Shown: positions 1 through 6,669 of the stretch, piece by piece
Layout of the letters: each line of letters opens with the position of its first letter
Numbering within the stretch: position 1 is the first letter of the stretch
Translations under genes and position numbers: made by a program
From: an uncultured Veillonella sp.
GTDB taxonomy: Bacteria; Bacillota; Negativicutes; Veillonellales; Veillonellaceae
Length of the DNA stretch: 9,131 nucleotides
Assembly (NCBI RefSeq): GCF_905209685.1
Contig: NZ_CAJLUB010000068.1
Span: 1-9,131 of the forward strand
Reading direction: 5' to 3'
Notes under the pieces: generated by a model
Seen by the model: the letters and a program-made list of their open reading frames with translations, nothing else
Told to the model about the DNA's origin: nothing
Database searches by the model: none

Positions 1-404
1 ACGTAGCGCAAACTGATAAACGTTTCCGCAAATTGGAAACTGTAGCTGATAACTACGAACCATTCTTGAATAACGCTAAATACGACGAAGCAGATGTTCT
101 CGTTGTAGGTATGGCTTCTAGCCGTGGCGCTATCGAAGAAGCTGTTGCTGAATTCGATCAAGAAGGTGTTAAAGTTAACCACTTGCAATTGCGCTTGATT
201 AAACCATTCCCAGCAAAACAATTACAACCATTTATGGATGCTGCGAAAAAAGTGGTTATCGTTGAGCACAATGCAACAGGTCAATTGACTAACTTATTTA
301 AAATCAACATGCATAAGAAATCTAAAATTTCCAGCTGCTTGAAATACGATGGTAATCCATTCACAAAAAGTTATGTGAAAAATGCGATTAAGGAGGTCCT
401 ATAA
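1..404 (+). CDS. korA: 2-oxoacid:ferredoxin oxidoreductase alpha subunit, C-terminal part (5' truncated by window)
   Basis: The reading frame is open from the window edge (first full codon at position 3), so the gene starts outside; the TTG at 33 is internal. About 133 residues are visible. They match the C-terminal region of the alpha subunit of 2-oxoglutarate/2-ketoisovalerate-type ferredoxin oxidoreductases: a VLVVGMASSRGAIEEAV stretch like the transketolase C-terminal-type domain, then LIKPFPAKQL, then the typical VVIVEHNATGQL segment. In this family the alpha subunit joins the beta subunit in a cytoplasmic complex that interconverts a 2-oxoacid plus CoA with an acyl-CoA, CO2 and reduced ferredoxin. 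The stop codon TAA ends one base before the ATG of the beta gene, and the beta-gene ribosome binding site lies inside this frame, so the two are surely co-translated. The substrate cannot be fixed from this fragment; 2-oxoglutarate is the usual assignment. Confidence 0.9.
   Translation, partial: VAQTDKRFRKLETVADNYEPFLNNAKYDEADVLVVGMASSRGAIEEAVAEFDQEGVKVNHLQLRLIKPFPAKQLQPFMDAAKKVVIVEHNATGQLTNLFKINMHKKSKISSCLKYDGNPFTKSYVKNAIKEVL
391..397 (+). promoter_or_regulatory. Ribosome binding site of korB
   Basis: AGGAGGT is a near-perfect Shine-Dalgarno sequence with an 8-base spacer to ATG 406. It selects that ATG over the in-frame ATG at 382, which lies inside korA and would add eight residues absent from the family. 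Confidence 0.85.
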
Positions 405-405
405 T

Positions 406-1278
406 ATGACAACAGCTAAAGATTACAGAAACGATATTCGTCCTAACTGGTGTCCAGGCTGTGGCCATTATGGGGTTCAAGCAGCGATTACTGACGCTGT
501 AGTAGCGAAAAATATTCCACCAGAAAAATTAGCAGTAATTTCCGGTATCGGTTGCTCTAGCCGTATCGGTGGTTATTTCTACGCTTATGGTGCTCATACA
601 ACTCATGGTCGTGCGCTTCCTTACGCACAAGGCGTTAAACTTGCTAACCAAGACTTAGAAGTTATCGCTTGCTCTGGTGATGGTGATGCGTTCGCTATCG
701 GTATGGGTCACACTATCCATGCTTTCAAACGTAATGTAAATATGACATACGTTGTAATGGATAACCATGTATATGGTTTGACTAAAGGTCAAGCATCCCC
801 TCGTTCCGATATCGGTTTTGTTACAAAAACAACTCCTCGTGGGGCTTTCGAATCTCCATTGTCCGTTTGTGAAACTGCAATTGCTGCAGGTGCTACATTC
901 GTAGCACAAGGTTACATGATTAATCGTGCACAACTTGTAGAGTTGATTCAAAAGGCAATGGATCATGAAGGTTTCTCCTTCATCAATGTATTCAGCCCAT
1001 GTGTTACATACAATAAACACAACAGCTATGACTGGTTTAAAGAACATTTGGTAGAATTGCCAGAAGGTTATGACCCAACAGATCGTGCAGCAGCACTTAA
1101 AACTTTGGGTGAAACTGATGGCTTGGTAACAGGTGTTATCTATCAAGATACTACTAAACCTTCCTTCGAAAAAGCTATGGCGGCAGCAAATGGTGGTCCA
1201 CATCCTCGTCCATTAACTGAAGATGTTGTAAAACCAGATCAAGCGCTATTTGATAGCCTTTGCAATCAATTTAAATAA
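406..1278 (+). CDS. korB: 2-oxoacid:ferredoxin oxidoreductase beta subunit (TPP- and FeS-binding)
   Basis: This 290-residue protein has the normal length of KorB-type beta subunits. It carries the thiamine diphosphate-binding domain and, in this family, one [4Fe-4S] cluster. The N-terminus has NWCPGCGHYG with Cys16 and Cys19. Cys50 lies in GIGCSSRIGGYF and Cys199 in NVFSPCVTY. These four match the cluster ligand positions of two-subunit oxoacid oxidoreductases. The diphosphate/Mg site is SGDGDAFAIGMGH (about 90-102) followed by MDNHVYGLTKGQASP (about 118-132). It should decarboxylate, or reductively carboxylate, a 2-oxoacid with ferredoxin as electron carrier in the cytoplasm. It follows korA directly and ends at a strong terminator, so it is the last gene of that operon. 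No gamma or delta (ferredoxin-like) subunit lies downstream; any such subunit would have to be upstream, outside the window. 2-Oxoglutarate as substrate is inferred from family resemblance; branched-chain 2-oxoacids are the alternative. Confidence 0.92.
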   Translation: MTTAKDYRNDIRPNWCPGCGHYGVQAAITDAVVAKNIPPEKLAVISGIGCSSRIGGYFYAYGAHTTHGRALPYAQGVKLANQDLEVIACSGDGDAFAIGMGHTIHAFKRNVNMTYVVMDNHVYGLTKGQASPRSDIGFVTKTTPRGAFESPLSVCETAIAAGATFVAQGYMINRAQLVELIQKAMDHEGFSFINVFSPCVTYNKHNSYDWFKEHLVELPEGYDPTDRAAALKTLGETDGLVTGVIYQDTTKPSFEKAMAAANGGPHPRPLTEDVVKPDQALFDSLCNQFK

Positions 1279-1308
1279 TCTTATCTAAATTGAATTATGT
1301 ATAATCTG

Positions 1309-1346
1309 AACCCCTCTTTACTGGATGAACAGTAAAGAGGGGTTTT
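1309..1346 (+). terminator. Rho-independent terminator after korB
   Basis: A perfect 14-bp stem pairs AACCCCTCTTTACT (1309-1322) with AGTAAAGAGGGGTT (1331-1344), with an 8-base loop. The stem ends in TTTT, although the U-tract is broken by ACA soon after. It lies 30 bases after the korB stop and should end the korAB transcript. Confidence 0.88.
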
Positions 1347-1358
1347 ACATTATCACAT

Positions 1359-1442
1359 TATGAATCGTATGATTACTTCAGAGTGTTATGAATGATATGG
1401 TTATTTTATAGCGATATGAATCGTATTATTACTTTACGGAGG
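1359..1442 (+). repeat. Three degenerate 28-base tandem repeats in the intergenic gap
   Basis: Three abutting units, each beginning TATGAAT, start at 1359, 1387 and 1415, exactly 28 bases apart. Units 1 and 3 agree at 22 of 28 positions, units 1 and 2 at 20, and units 2 and 3 at 19. The first 20 bases of units 1 and 3 differ at only one position. There are no spacers between units. No convincing fourth unit is seen on either side. They lie between the korB terminator and the next gene, upstream of that gene's likely promoter region. The function is unknown: they could be operator-like sites or a decaying minisatellite. Confidence 0.75.
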
Positions 1443-1497
1443 TTTTCTTAATTGATATACTAATTTATAATTTAGGATATTTATAATTAAGTAAAAT

Positions 1498-1528
1498 TTG
1501 AACGCTTATAAATATAAGAGGCTATTAT
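1498..1528 (+). promoter_or_regulatory. Weak candidate promoter for the 616-residue protein gene
   Basis: TTGAAC (1498-1503) and TATTAT (1523-1528) are separated by 19 bases, longer than ideal. The surrounding 1445-1490 stretch is very AT-rich and has other possible boxes: TTGATA at 1452, and TATAAT at 1466 and 1482, neither TATAAT having a good -35. A promoter is expected in this gap because a terminator precedes it, but the exact boxes are uncertain. Confidence 0.3.
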
Positions 1529-1546
1529 TTCAGAATATAAGGCATA

Positions 1547-1588
1547 ATGGAAACGTATAGAAGTATCATTTGCTATGCGATTCATTAA
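1547..1588 (+). other. 13-codon open frame ending in the ribosome binding site of the next gene
   Basis: ATG 1547 opens a 13-codon frame (METYRSIICYAIH) closed by TAA at 1586-1588. That TAA overlaps the TAAGGAG ribosome binding site of the following gene, whose ATG is at 1598. A weak AAGG sits 4 bases before ATG 1547. It could act as a translated leader but may equally be chance. Confidence 0.25.
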
Positions 1589-1597
1589 GGAGATGGA

Positions 1598-3448
1598 ATG
1601 AGTAACGTGTCGAATGAATATAATGAAGCATTACTAGAGCCACTTAAGTATTATCGGGAAGAGTTAAAGGACGCGTTTCAACAAGTAACCGAAGAATACT
1701 TTCAACAATTAGTAGATCAATCAAAGATTGATATAGATAACAACAAAGTATTAATAGATAAGTATACTGAGGTATCAGAAAATCGCGATCAATCAAACAC
1801 ATCCTATAAACGATTTGGCCTTATCAAAAAGGTTGATATTGTTATTGGTATAGGTGCCATTATTTATGGTATTTATCAGTTTTCACAAGATCATATTGAT
1901 ATTGTAGCGGTTATTGTTTCTATACTTATATTAGTTCTATGTGTAGGGCTTTACCTATATTGGATTAAGCCTAATAGTAAGAGCCTTGAAGAAAAACTTA
2001 ATGATTTAGATGCTACATTAGCTAAAATGCGTCAAGAAGGCTATGAGATGATGGCCCCTTTAAACGATCTATTTCATAGTGAAATGACTGTAGAACTTAT
2101 AAAAAAGGCGATTCCTTTTATTCATATGGATTCTAACTTTAATATTGAACGATATGAACAGCTCGTTAAAGATTATGGATTCTTAGAAAAAGGTGATGTA
2201 AATCATTCCACCTTAGATATTGCTTCTGGTGATATTTTAGGAAACCCCTTTGTTTTTCTGAAGCGCATAATCCACTGGATGGATGATTATACGTATGAAG
2301 GCACCTTAAATGTTACGTATACAGAAGAGTATGTTGATTCTAATGGGAATCTAAAAACTCGTGATGTTAACGAAACATTACGGGCCGTTATAAGACAACC
2401 AGGTCCTTATTATGCCAATAAAGTATCTTTAGTGTATGGTAATCCTGCAGCACCTAACCTAACATTCCATAGGAAGCCACCGGAAAAAGGATTCTTTAAT
2501 TTCGGTGGTGCTAAGAGTCGATTAGCTAAAGGAATAGCCAGCCTTAGAAAGATGAGTCAAGACTCATTGGAGGCGGGTAGTAATTTTCAGGCCTTAGCTA
2601 ATGAAGAGTTCGATGCACAATTTAATGCATTAGATCGCAACAATGAGGTTGAGTTCCGCGTACTATTTACGCCATTAGCACAAAACAACTATAAGGATAT
2701 TTTTGAAAACTCTCCATATGGAGATGATTTTATATTTAATAAAGAGTGTAAAATTAATGAGATTAAAGCTGACAATTCTCAAAATTGGGACTTTGATACA
2801 TCACCATCTCAGTATTATGATTTTTCATTCCAAAAGATTAAAGAGAAGTTCATTAATTACAACTGCAGTTACTTTGATCACATGTATTTCTCATTCCTAC
2901 CAATTTTAGCGATTCCTGTGTATCAACAAATGGCTTCTAATGATTATATTTATGGCAAGTCTTATAATTTCAAATATAATGATTACATTACAGAAATGCT
3001 AGCAAATAAAATGGGACTTAATTTATTTGTTCCTCCTGATGCGGCTCAGCGGAATAATGTAAAAACAATTCTTAAGACTAGCCACCATAAAAATGAAGGT
3101 GACTCTGAGGTAATTAAGGTAGATGCCTATTCTTATAGGGTCATCGAACACGTAGATCAAGTGCCTGTACGAGCTGGTAATGGTAGAACCTATTATGTTC
3201 CAGTACGCTGGGACGAGTATGTACCTGTTACAAAACACGAATTTATAGAGGTTTCAGAAATTAAATCTGCTGGAGAGGATTTTAAGCATATTAAAGGTCT
3301 AGATCAGTATCAAAAATCTGAAAATAATAGAGATAGGTCTTTTGCATACGATCACTTTATGGCAGGTAAACTATATCGACAAAATCAGTCTCTCGACGAT
3401 TTATTAAATACTATTTACAAAGAATTTGGAGGTACCCAAAATGGCTAA
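1598..3448 (+). CDS. Membrane-anchored protein of unknown function, partner of the downstream LemA-like protein
   Basis: The function of this 616-residue protein is not known. ATG 1598 is chosen because AAGGAG (1587-1592) precedes it at good distance. Residues 1-70 are polar and helical, probably coiled coil. Two closely spaced hydrophobic segments follow (about 79-96 and 101-123), separated only by a short SQDH turn, so both soluble parts probably face the cytoplasm. Residues 124-170 look helical again. A beta-rich segment follows with YEGTLNVTYTEEYVDSNGN (233-251) and LVYGNPAAPNLTFHR (278-292). Then come FRVLFTPLAQNNYKDIFE (353-370) and YFSFLPILAIPVYQQ (430-444). From memory, similar blocks occur in a conserved uncharacterised Firmicute family often found beside lemA; a DUF3137-like relation is possible but unverified. 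No signal peptide, catalytic motif or ATP-binding loop is seen. Its last eight bases overlap the LemA-like gene, so the two products are probably made together and may form a complex. Confidence 0.8.
   Translation: MSNVSNEYNEALLEPLKYYREELKDAFQQVTEEYFQQLVDQSKIDIDNNKVLIDKYTEVSENRDQSNTSYKRFGLIKKVDIVIGIGAIIYGIYQFSQDHIDIVAVIVSILILVLCVGLYLYWIKPNSKSLEEKLNDLDATLAKMRQEGYEMMAPLNDLFHSEMTVELIKKAIPFIHMDSNFNIERYEQLVKDYGFLEKGDVNHSTLDIASGDILGNPFVFLKRIIHWMDDYTYEGTLNVTYTEEYVDSNGNLKTRDVNETLRAVIRQPGPYYANKVSLVYGNPAAPNLTFHRKPPEKGFFNFGGAKSRLAKGIASLRKMSQDSLEAGSNFQALANEEFDAQFNALDRNNEVEFRVLFTPLAQNNYKDIFENSPYGDDFIFNKECKINEIKADNSQNWDFDTSPSQYYDFSFQKIKEKFINYNCSYFDHMYFSFLPILAIPVYQQMASNDYIYGKSYNFKYNDYITEMLANKMGLNLFVPPDAAQRNNVKTILKTSHHKNEGDSEVIKVDAYSYRVIEHVDQVPVRAGNGRTYYVPVRWDEYVPVTKHEFIEVSEIKSAGEDFKHIKGLDQYQKSENNRDRSFAYDHFMAGKLYRQNQSLDDLLNTIYKEFGGTQNG
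3428..3433 (+). promoter_or_regulatory. Ribosome binding site inside the upstream gene's last codons
   Basis: GGAGGT lies 7 bases before ATG 3441 and within the last codons of the 616-residue protein gene. It decides the start of the LemA-like gene over the TTG at 3426, which overlaps the site itself, and it implies translational coupling. Confidence 0.8.
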
Positions 3449-4160
3449 CCAACTCGACGAAATGAATCCGGAAATTATGTCTGAAGGCAGAGATGTGCAT
3501 GTTATCGCTAAGGTAATCCCTGTTGAAACTAGTGGCTTTGAAAAACTTCTTCCAACGATCCTTATGGCAGTAGGTGTTATCGGTATCGTTTTAGGCATAG
3601 TTATCGACAAGTATCTAGTATCCATTATTGGTGCAATCGTGCTAATTTATCCATGGTGGAGATTAAAACAAATTAGCTCAGAATTTAATATGATGGAACA
3701 AAGAATTCAAAATGCTGCATCCGAAATTGATAACTATATGGAGCAACGTGTGGTGATTCTTTCTAATGCGGCTAAACTTGTGGAAAAATCTATTGAAGTT
3801 GATAAGGATATCCTTGTAGACATTGCTAAGTATAGAAGTGGTAATATTTCTGAAGAATCTAGAAGTGATGTGAATGCACAACTTAATAAGGCTACAAGAG
3901 CCCTCAACGTAGCTATAGAAAATTATCCTGAATTACAAAGCCAAGATACGATTCGTGATGCAATGCAACAAAATTCTTACTTACAAAAAGAAATTACTGC
4001 AGCTAGAACGTTGTATAATGATGCTGTAAATACTTGGAATAGAGAAATCTTTGAATTCCCATTTAAAAAGATTGTAGCTGCAAAAGAAGGTAGAACTACA
4101 AGAATTCCATTTATTGCAGATCAAGAAACTAAAGAAAAAGCTAAAGGCGTTTTCTTTTAA
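3441..4160 (+). CDS. LemA-family membrane protein
   Basis: This 239-residue protein has two hydrophobic segments (about 37-56 and 58-73) and then a long helical region (about 84-205), matching the membrane anchor plus helical-bundle layout of the LemA family. The C-terminal LemA signature is clear: ALNVAIENYPELQSQDTIRD (154-173), then ARTLYNDAVNTWNREI (188-203), then the FPF and IPF segment before the end. LemA proteins usually have one N-terminal membrane segment; the extra hydrophobic segment mirrors the two-segment anchor of the upstream protein. The biochemical role of LemA is unsettled, and no enzymatic residues are evident. ATG 3441 overlaps the upstream stop by 8 bases. The MATE gene follows after 72 bases with no visible terminator, so it may be on the same transcript. 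Confidence 0.85.
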   Translation: MANQLDEMNPEIMSEGRDVHVIAKVIPVETSGFEKLLPTILMAVGVIGIVLGIVIDKYLVSIIGAIVLIYPWWRLKQISSEFNMMEQRIQNAASEIDNYMEQRVVILSNAAKLVEKSIEVDKDILVDIAKYRSGNISEESRSDVNAQLNKATRALNVAIENYPELQSQDTIRDAMQQNSYLQKEITAARTLYNDAVNTWNREIFEFPFKKIVAAKEGRTTRIPFIADQETKEKAKGVFF

Positions 4161-4178
4161 GGGATAGGCAATTGGGTG

Positions 4179-4243
4179 TTAGTGTATAAAGGGCATACTA
4201 TGAAATCTGACATTAGTATATAAGGGGATACTATGAAGTCTTA
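4179..4243 (+). repeat. Tandem duplication of the MATE gene start region
   Basis: Positions 4179-4210 and 4213-4243 are two copies of one element, matching at 27 of 32 aligned columns including one single-base gap. Each copy has TTAGTRTATAA, a purine-rich AAGGG/AGGGG, then ATACTATGAA and TCT. The duplication places two ribosome-binding-site/ATG units 33 bases apart; only the second opens the MATE reading frame. Confidence 0.8.
4200..4223 (+). other. 7-codon micro-ORF upstream of the MATE gene
   Basis: ATG 4200 encodes MKSDISI and stops at TAA 4221-4223. It has its own AAAGGG site and nearly the same start context as the MATE gene, which begins MKSYEKG. Its stop abuts and partly enters the MATE ribosome binding site (TAAGGGGA), 9 bases before ATG 4233, an arrangement that would allow coupling or a leader-peptide effect. 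Whether it is translated is unknown. Confidence 0.4.
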
Positions 4244-5579
4244 TGAAAAAGGGATTAGCTTGTCTATCTGGACCTTGAGCTGGCCTATATTTATCGAAGT
4301 GTTCCTACAGCTGTTGGTAGGTAATATAGACCAAGTGATGATGAGCCATTACTCTCCTCAAACGGTAGCAGCCGTGGCTAATGCCAATCAAATTCTAAAT
4401 ATCTTTATTATGCTCATCATTGTTATGAGTACCGCTACGACGATTTTGATTGCTCAATATTTAGGGGCCCGTAATCAGTCGAAGTTATCAGAGGTGTGTA
4501 CGGTTAGCTTGGTACTGAACTTTTTCTTCTCGTCTATAGCGGCCGTATTCTTTATCACCTGTCATAAATGGATCTTTACGTGGCTTGGTATTCCGCCAGA
4601 AACGATGAGTGATACATCTGTATATACAACCATTGTAGCAGCAGGATTACCAATTCAAGCTATGTACTATGCATTGGTAGCAGTATTTAGGGGGCATTCA
4701 TTAACACGTATTACCATGTATATTGCACTGGTTATGAATGTTATCCATATCACAACTAACTATATATTAATATTTGGACATGGTCCGATACCAAGTCTAG
4801 GTGTGTTAGGTGTATCAATTTCTACTTGGTTATCTAAGGTGGTAGGCCTCGTAATTATCGGCTATACATTTAAGAAGTTGCTTACGTTAGAGGTGAGCTT
4901 CAAATTTTTAAAACCATTCCCGTGGCATACGGTTAAGTCTTTACTGAATATCAGTGTTCCCTCTGGTGGTGAAACCTTAAGTTATCAGTTATCTCAGACA
5001 ACGATTATGAAAATGGTCAATATCCTAGGGCTAGCTGTTATTAATACAAAGGTGTATGTATCAGTTGTTGCCATGCTTTGCTATGTATATACCATAGCAT
5101 TAGCAAATGCATCTCAAGTTATTGTGGGTTACCTGATGGGGGCTAAACGACAAGCTGAGGTGACAAATCGCGTATGGCATTCTATGTTGTTAGCCATTGC
5201 CATTAGTGTAGGACTGGCTACGTTCTTTTATATTACCAGTGATATTGTACTATCCATATTTACTACGGATCCAGAAATCCTATCGTTAGCACATAATGTA
5301 TTACTGATTGAGATTTTTCTTGAGTTAGGTCGTGCCGTTAATATTGTTATGGTTGGCTGCTTACAAGCAGCAGGGGATATTAGAACACCGATGCTCGTAG
5401 GCATTTTTGGCATGTGGTTATGTGCTGTACCATTGTCCTATTTATTTGGTATTTACTGGGGATGGGGGCTCGTAGGCATTTGGATTGCCATGGCGGTAGA
5501 TGAAATTTTACGAGGTTTATTATTTGTATATCGCTGGTATAGTGGGAAGTGGAAAAATAGACGCCTCATAGAGGTATAG
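4233..5579 (+). CDS. MATE-family multidrug/organic cation exporter
   Basis: The 448-residue length and about 12 hydrophobic segments fit the MATE family, which exports drugs and other organic cations across the cytoplasmic membrane by Na+ or H+ antiport. The N-terminus WPIFIEVFLQLLVGNIDQVMM (about 17-37) is the typical first segment. AQYLGARN (74-81) and GYLMGAKR (299-306) sit at matching places in the two halves and reveal the internal pseudo-repeat. QAAGDIRTPMLVGIFGMW (378-395) and GWGLVGIWIAMAVDE (410-424) are hallmark C-terminal segments. The last residues are basic (KWKNRRL). ATG 4233 follows TAAGGGGA by 4-5 bases. Coupling ion and substrate cannot be read from sequence, so no symbol such as norM or dinF is given. 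It may be co-transcribed with the LemA-like gene; a hairpin follows it. Confidence 0.9.
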   Translation: MKSYEKGISLSIWTLSWPIFIEVFLQLLVGNIDQVMMSHYSPQTVAAVANANQILNIFIMLIIVMSTATTILIAQYLGARNQSKLSEVCTVSLVLNFFFSSIAAVFFITCHKWIFTWLGIPPETMSDTSVYTTIVAAGLPIQAMYYALVAVFRGHSLTRITMYIALVMNVIHITTNYILIFGHGPIPSLGVLGVSISTWLSKVVGLVIIGYTFKKLLTLEVSFKFLKPFPWHTVKSLLNISVPSGGETLSYQLSQTTIMKMVNILGLAVINTKVYVSVVAMLCYVYTIALANASQVIVGYLMGAKRQAEVTNRVWHSMLLAIAISVGLATFFYITSDIVLSIFTTDPEILSLAHNVLLIEIFLELGRAVNIVMVGCLQAAGDIRTPMLVGIFGMWLCAVPLSYLFGIYWGWGLVGIWIAMAVDEILRGLLFVYRWYSGKWKNRRLIEV

Positions 5580-5626
5580 TCTTATATTTACACGATTTCA
5601 ATATATATTTAGTAGTTTGTAGATAT

Positions 5627-5664
5627 AGTTAGCCTTACATTAGAGAGTGTAAGGCTAATTATTT
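5627..5664 (+). terminator. Hairpin between the MATE gene and tyrA, probable terminator
   Basis: A perfect 11-bp stem pairs TTAGCCTTACA (5629-5639) with TGTAAGGCTAA (5648-5658) around an 8-base loop, extendable by a G-T and an A-T pair. The following TTATTTG is only a weak U-tract. It ends about 17 bases before the tyrA start, so it could instead be a 5' leader structure if tyrA transcription begins upstream of it. Confidence 0.6.
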
Positions 5665-5680
5665 GTGAAAGTAGGTTTAT

Positions 5681-6568
5681 ATGAGTAAGACAGTAGGTAT
5701 TATTGGCTTAGGTTTACTAGGTGGTTCGTTGGCGAAGGCTTTAAAGGCCTATACCGATTATGAGGTAGTGGGTTATGCGCGTCGCCAAGAGGTTTGTGAT
5801 GCGGCCATTCAAGATGGGGTGGTAAAAGCTGCTTGGACTGAGGTAGAACCATTGATTGAAAATTCAGATATCGTTGTATTTTCATTGCCTCCAGATACAA
5901 ATGCAAGACTATTTACAGAAATGGCACATCTTTTTAGACCAGGACAAGTGGTGACTGATGTATCTAGTGCAAAGGAAAACTTTGTACGAGCTGTATATGA
6001 TTCTATTCCGAAAGGGACAATTTTTGTGTCTGTTCATCCTATGGCTGGCTCTGAAAAGGGTGGCTACGAAGTATCTCATAAAAACCTATTTAAAGGTATG
6101 GGCTGGATTGTACTAGAGGATAAGGCCTCTGATGTATATAGTGAAGATGTTGCTCAAGAACTAGCTGAAATGGGACGCGCTGTAGGATCACGTATTGAAT
6201 TTGTCGATATCTATGCTCACGACGCGTATTTAGCTATGGTGAGTCATATGCCACATTTATTGGCATCCATTTTAACTCAAGTTTCCGGTGGTGATGAATT
6301 AGGCGAGTTGCGCATGAAATTATCTGCAGGAGGCTTTAGAGATTGTACACGGGTTGCCGGTGGTTTGCCATCTATGTGGCGTGAAATCATCTACGGTAAT
6401 AGACACAATGTAATTGAAGGTCTTTCACAAATCGAATCTGAAATTCAACGGGTAAAAGAAATACTTTTACAAGAAGACGAAGGGCAAAGTCTAGAAGCCT
6501 ATTTAGAACGAGGCAGAGAAATTCGCGGTAAATTACCATATTTAACAGGACAAATAAAGAATAGCTAA
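5681..6568 (+). CDS. tyrA: Prephenate dehydrogenase (single-domain, no ACT domain)
   Basis: This enzyme oxidatively decarboxylates prephenate to 4-hydroxyphenylpyruvate with NAD+ in tyrosine synthesis. The N-terminal Rossmann fold shows GLGLLGGS with Gly9, Gly11 and Gly14. VVFSLPPDTN (65-74) and VTDVSSAKE (91-99) continue the nucleotide-binding domain. VHPMAGSEKGGYE (118-130, with His119) is the family hallmark and His119 the likely catalytic histidine. The helical C-terminal domain has MVSHMPHLLAS (186-196) and GGFRDCTRVAGGLP (217-230), which contribute to prephenate binding. At 295 residues it ends after the catalytic domain. Many Firmicute homologues are about 70 residues longer with a C-terminal ACT domain for tyrosine feedback, and that is absent here. 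The ribosome binding site is weak (GTAGG, 5671-5675), and no other aromatic-pathway gene is adjacent. An arogenate dehydrogenase activity is possible but less likely. Confidence 0.92.
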   Translation: MSKTVGIIGLGLLGGSLAKALKAYTDYEVVGYARRQEVCDAAIQDGVVKAAWTEVEPLIENSDIVVFSLPPDTNARLFTEMAHLFRPGQVVTDVSSAKENFVRAVYDSIPKGTIFVSVHPMAGSEKGGYEVSHKNLFKGMGWIVLEDKASDVYSEDVAQELAEMGRAVGSRIEFVDIYAHDAYLAMVSHMPHLLASILTQVSGGDELGELRMKLSAGGFRDCTRVAGGLPSMWREIIYGNRHNVIEGLSQIESEIQRVKEILLQEDEGQSLEAYLERGREIRGKLPYLTGQIKNS

Positions 6569-6588
6569 TGATAAATAATTATTAGCTA
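6562..6588 (+). other. AT-rich hairpin spanning the tyrA stop codon
   Basis: TAGCTAAT (6562-6569) pairs perfectly with ATTAGCTA (6581-6588), extendable inward by a G-T and A-T pair. It covers the tyrA stop and has no U-tract after it. It may be a weak terminator or RNA 3'-end stabiliser. Confidence 0.4.
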
Positions 6589-6596
6589 AGGCTATA

Positions 6597-6628
6597 CATT
6601 GGTTAGCACTCATAGAGTACTAACAATG
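6597..6628 (+). promoter_or_regulatory. Inverted repeat with CIRCE-like half-sites
   Basis: TTAGCACTC (6603-6611) and GAGTACTAA (6615-6623) are inverted repeats with one mismatch and a 3-base centre. Flanking CATTG (6597-6601) and CAATG (6624-6628) extend the hairpin with one bulged G. The left arm is identical to the CIRCE half-site bound by HrcA and the right arm differs at one base, but true CIRCE has a 9-base centre. No U-run follows, so termination is doubtful. Confidence 0.45.
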
Positions 6629-6669
6629 AGTAATTAACATTCATTTGAGTTTGATGTATATTTATGTAG

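Noticed and set aside
33..404. A complete small gene starting at TTG 33
   Set aside because: The frame is open to the window edge with family-like residues before 33, and no ribosome binding site precedes the TTG; it is the 3' end of korA.
655..1203. Long open frame on the minus strand inside korB
   Set aside because: It lies wholly opposite a well-conserved gene, and its translation is unlike a folded protein and rich in cysteine; it is a codon-bias shadow.
1359..1442. Possible CRISPR array
   Set aside because: The 28-base units abut directly with no unique spacers, they are degenerate, and there are only three; no cas gene is in view.
3426..4160. LemA-like gene starting at TTG 3426
   Set aside because: That TTG overlaps the GGAGGT ribosome binding site, which is properly spaced for ATG 3441.
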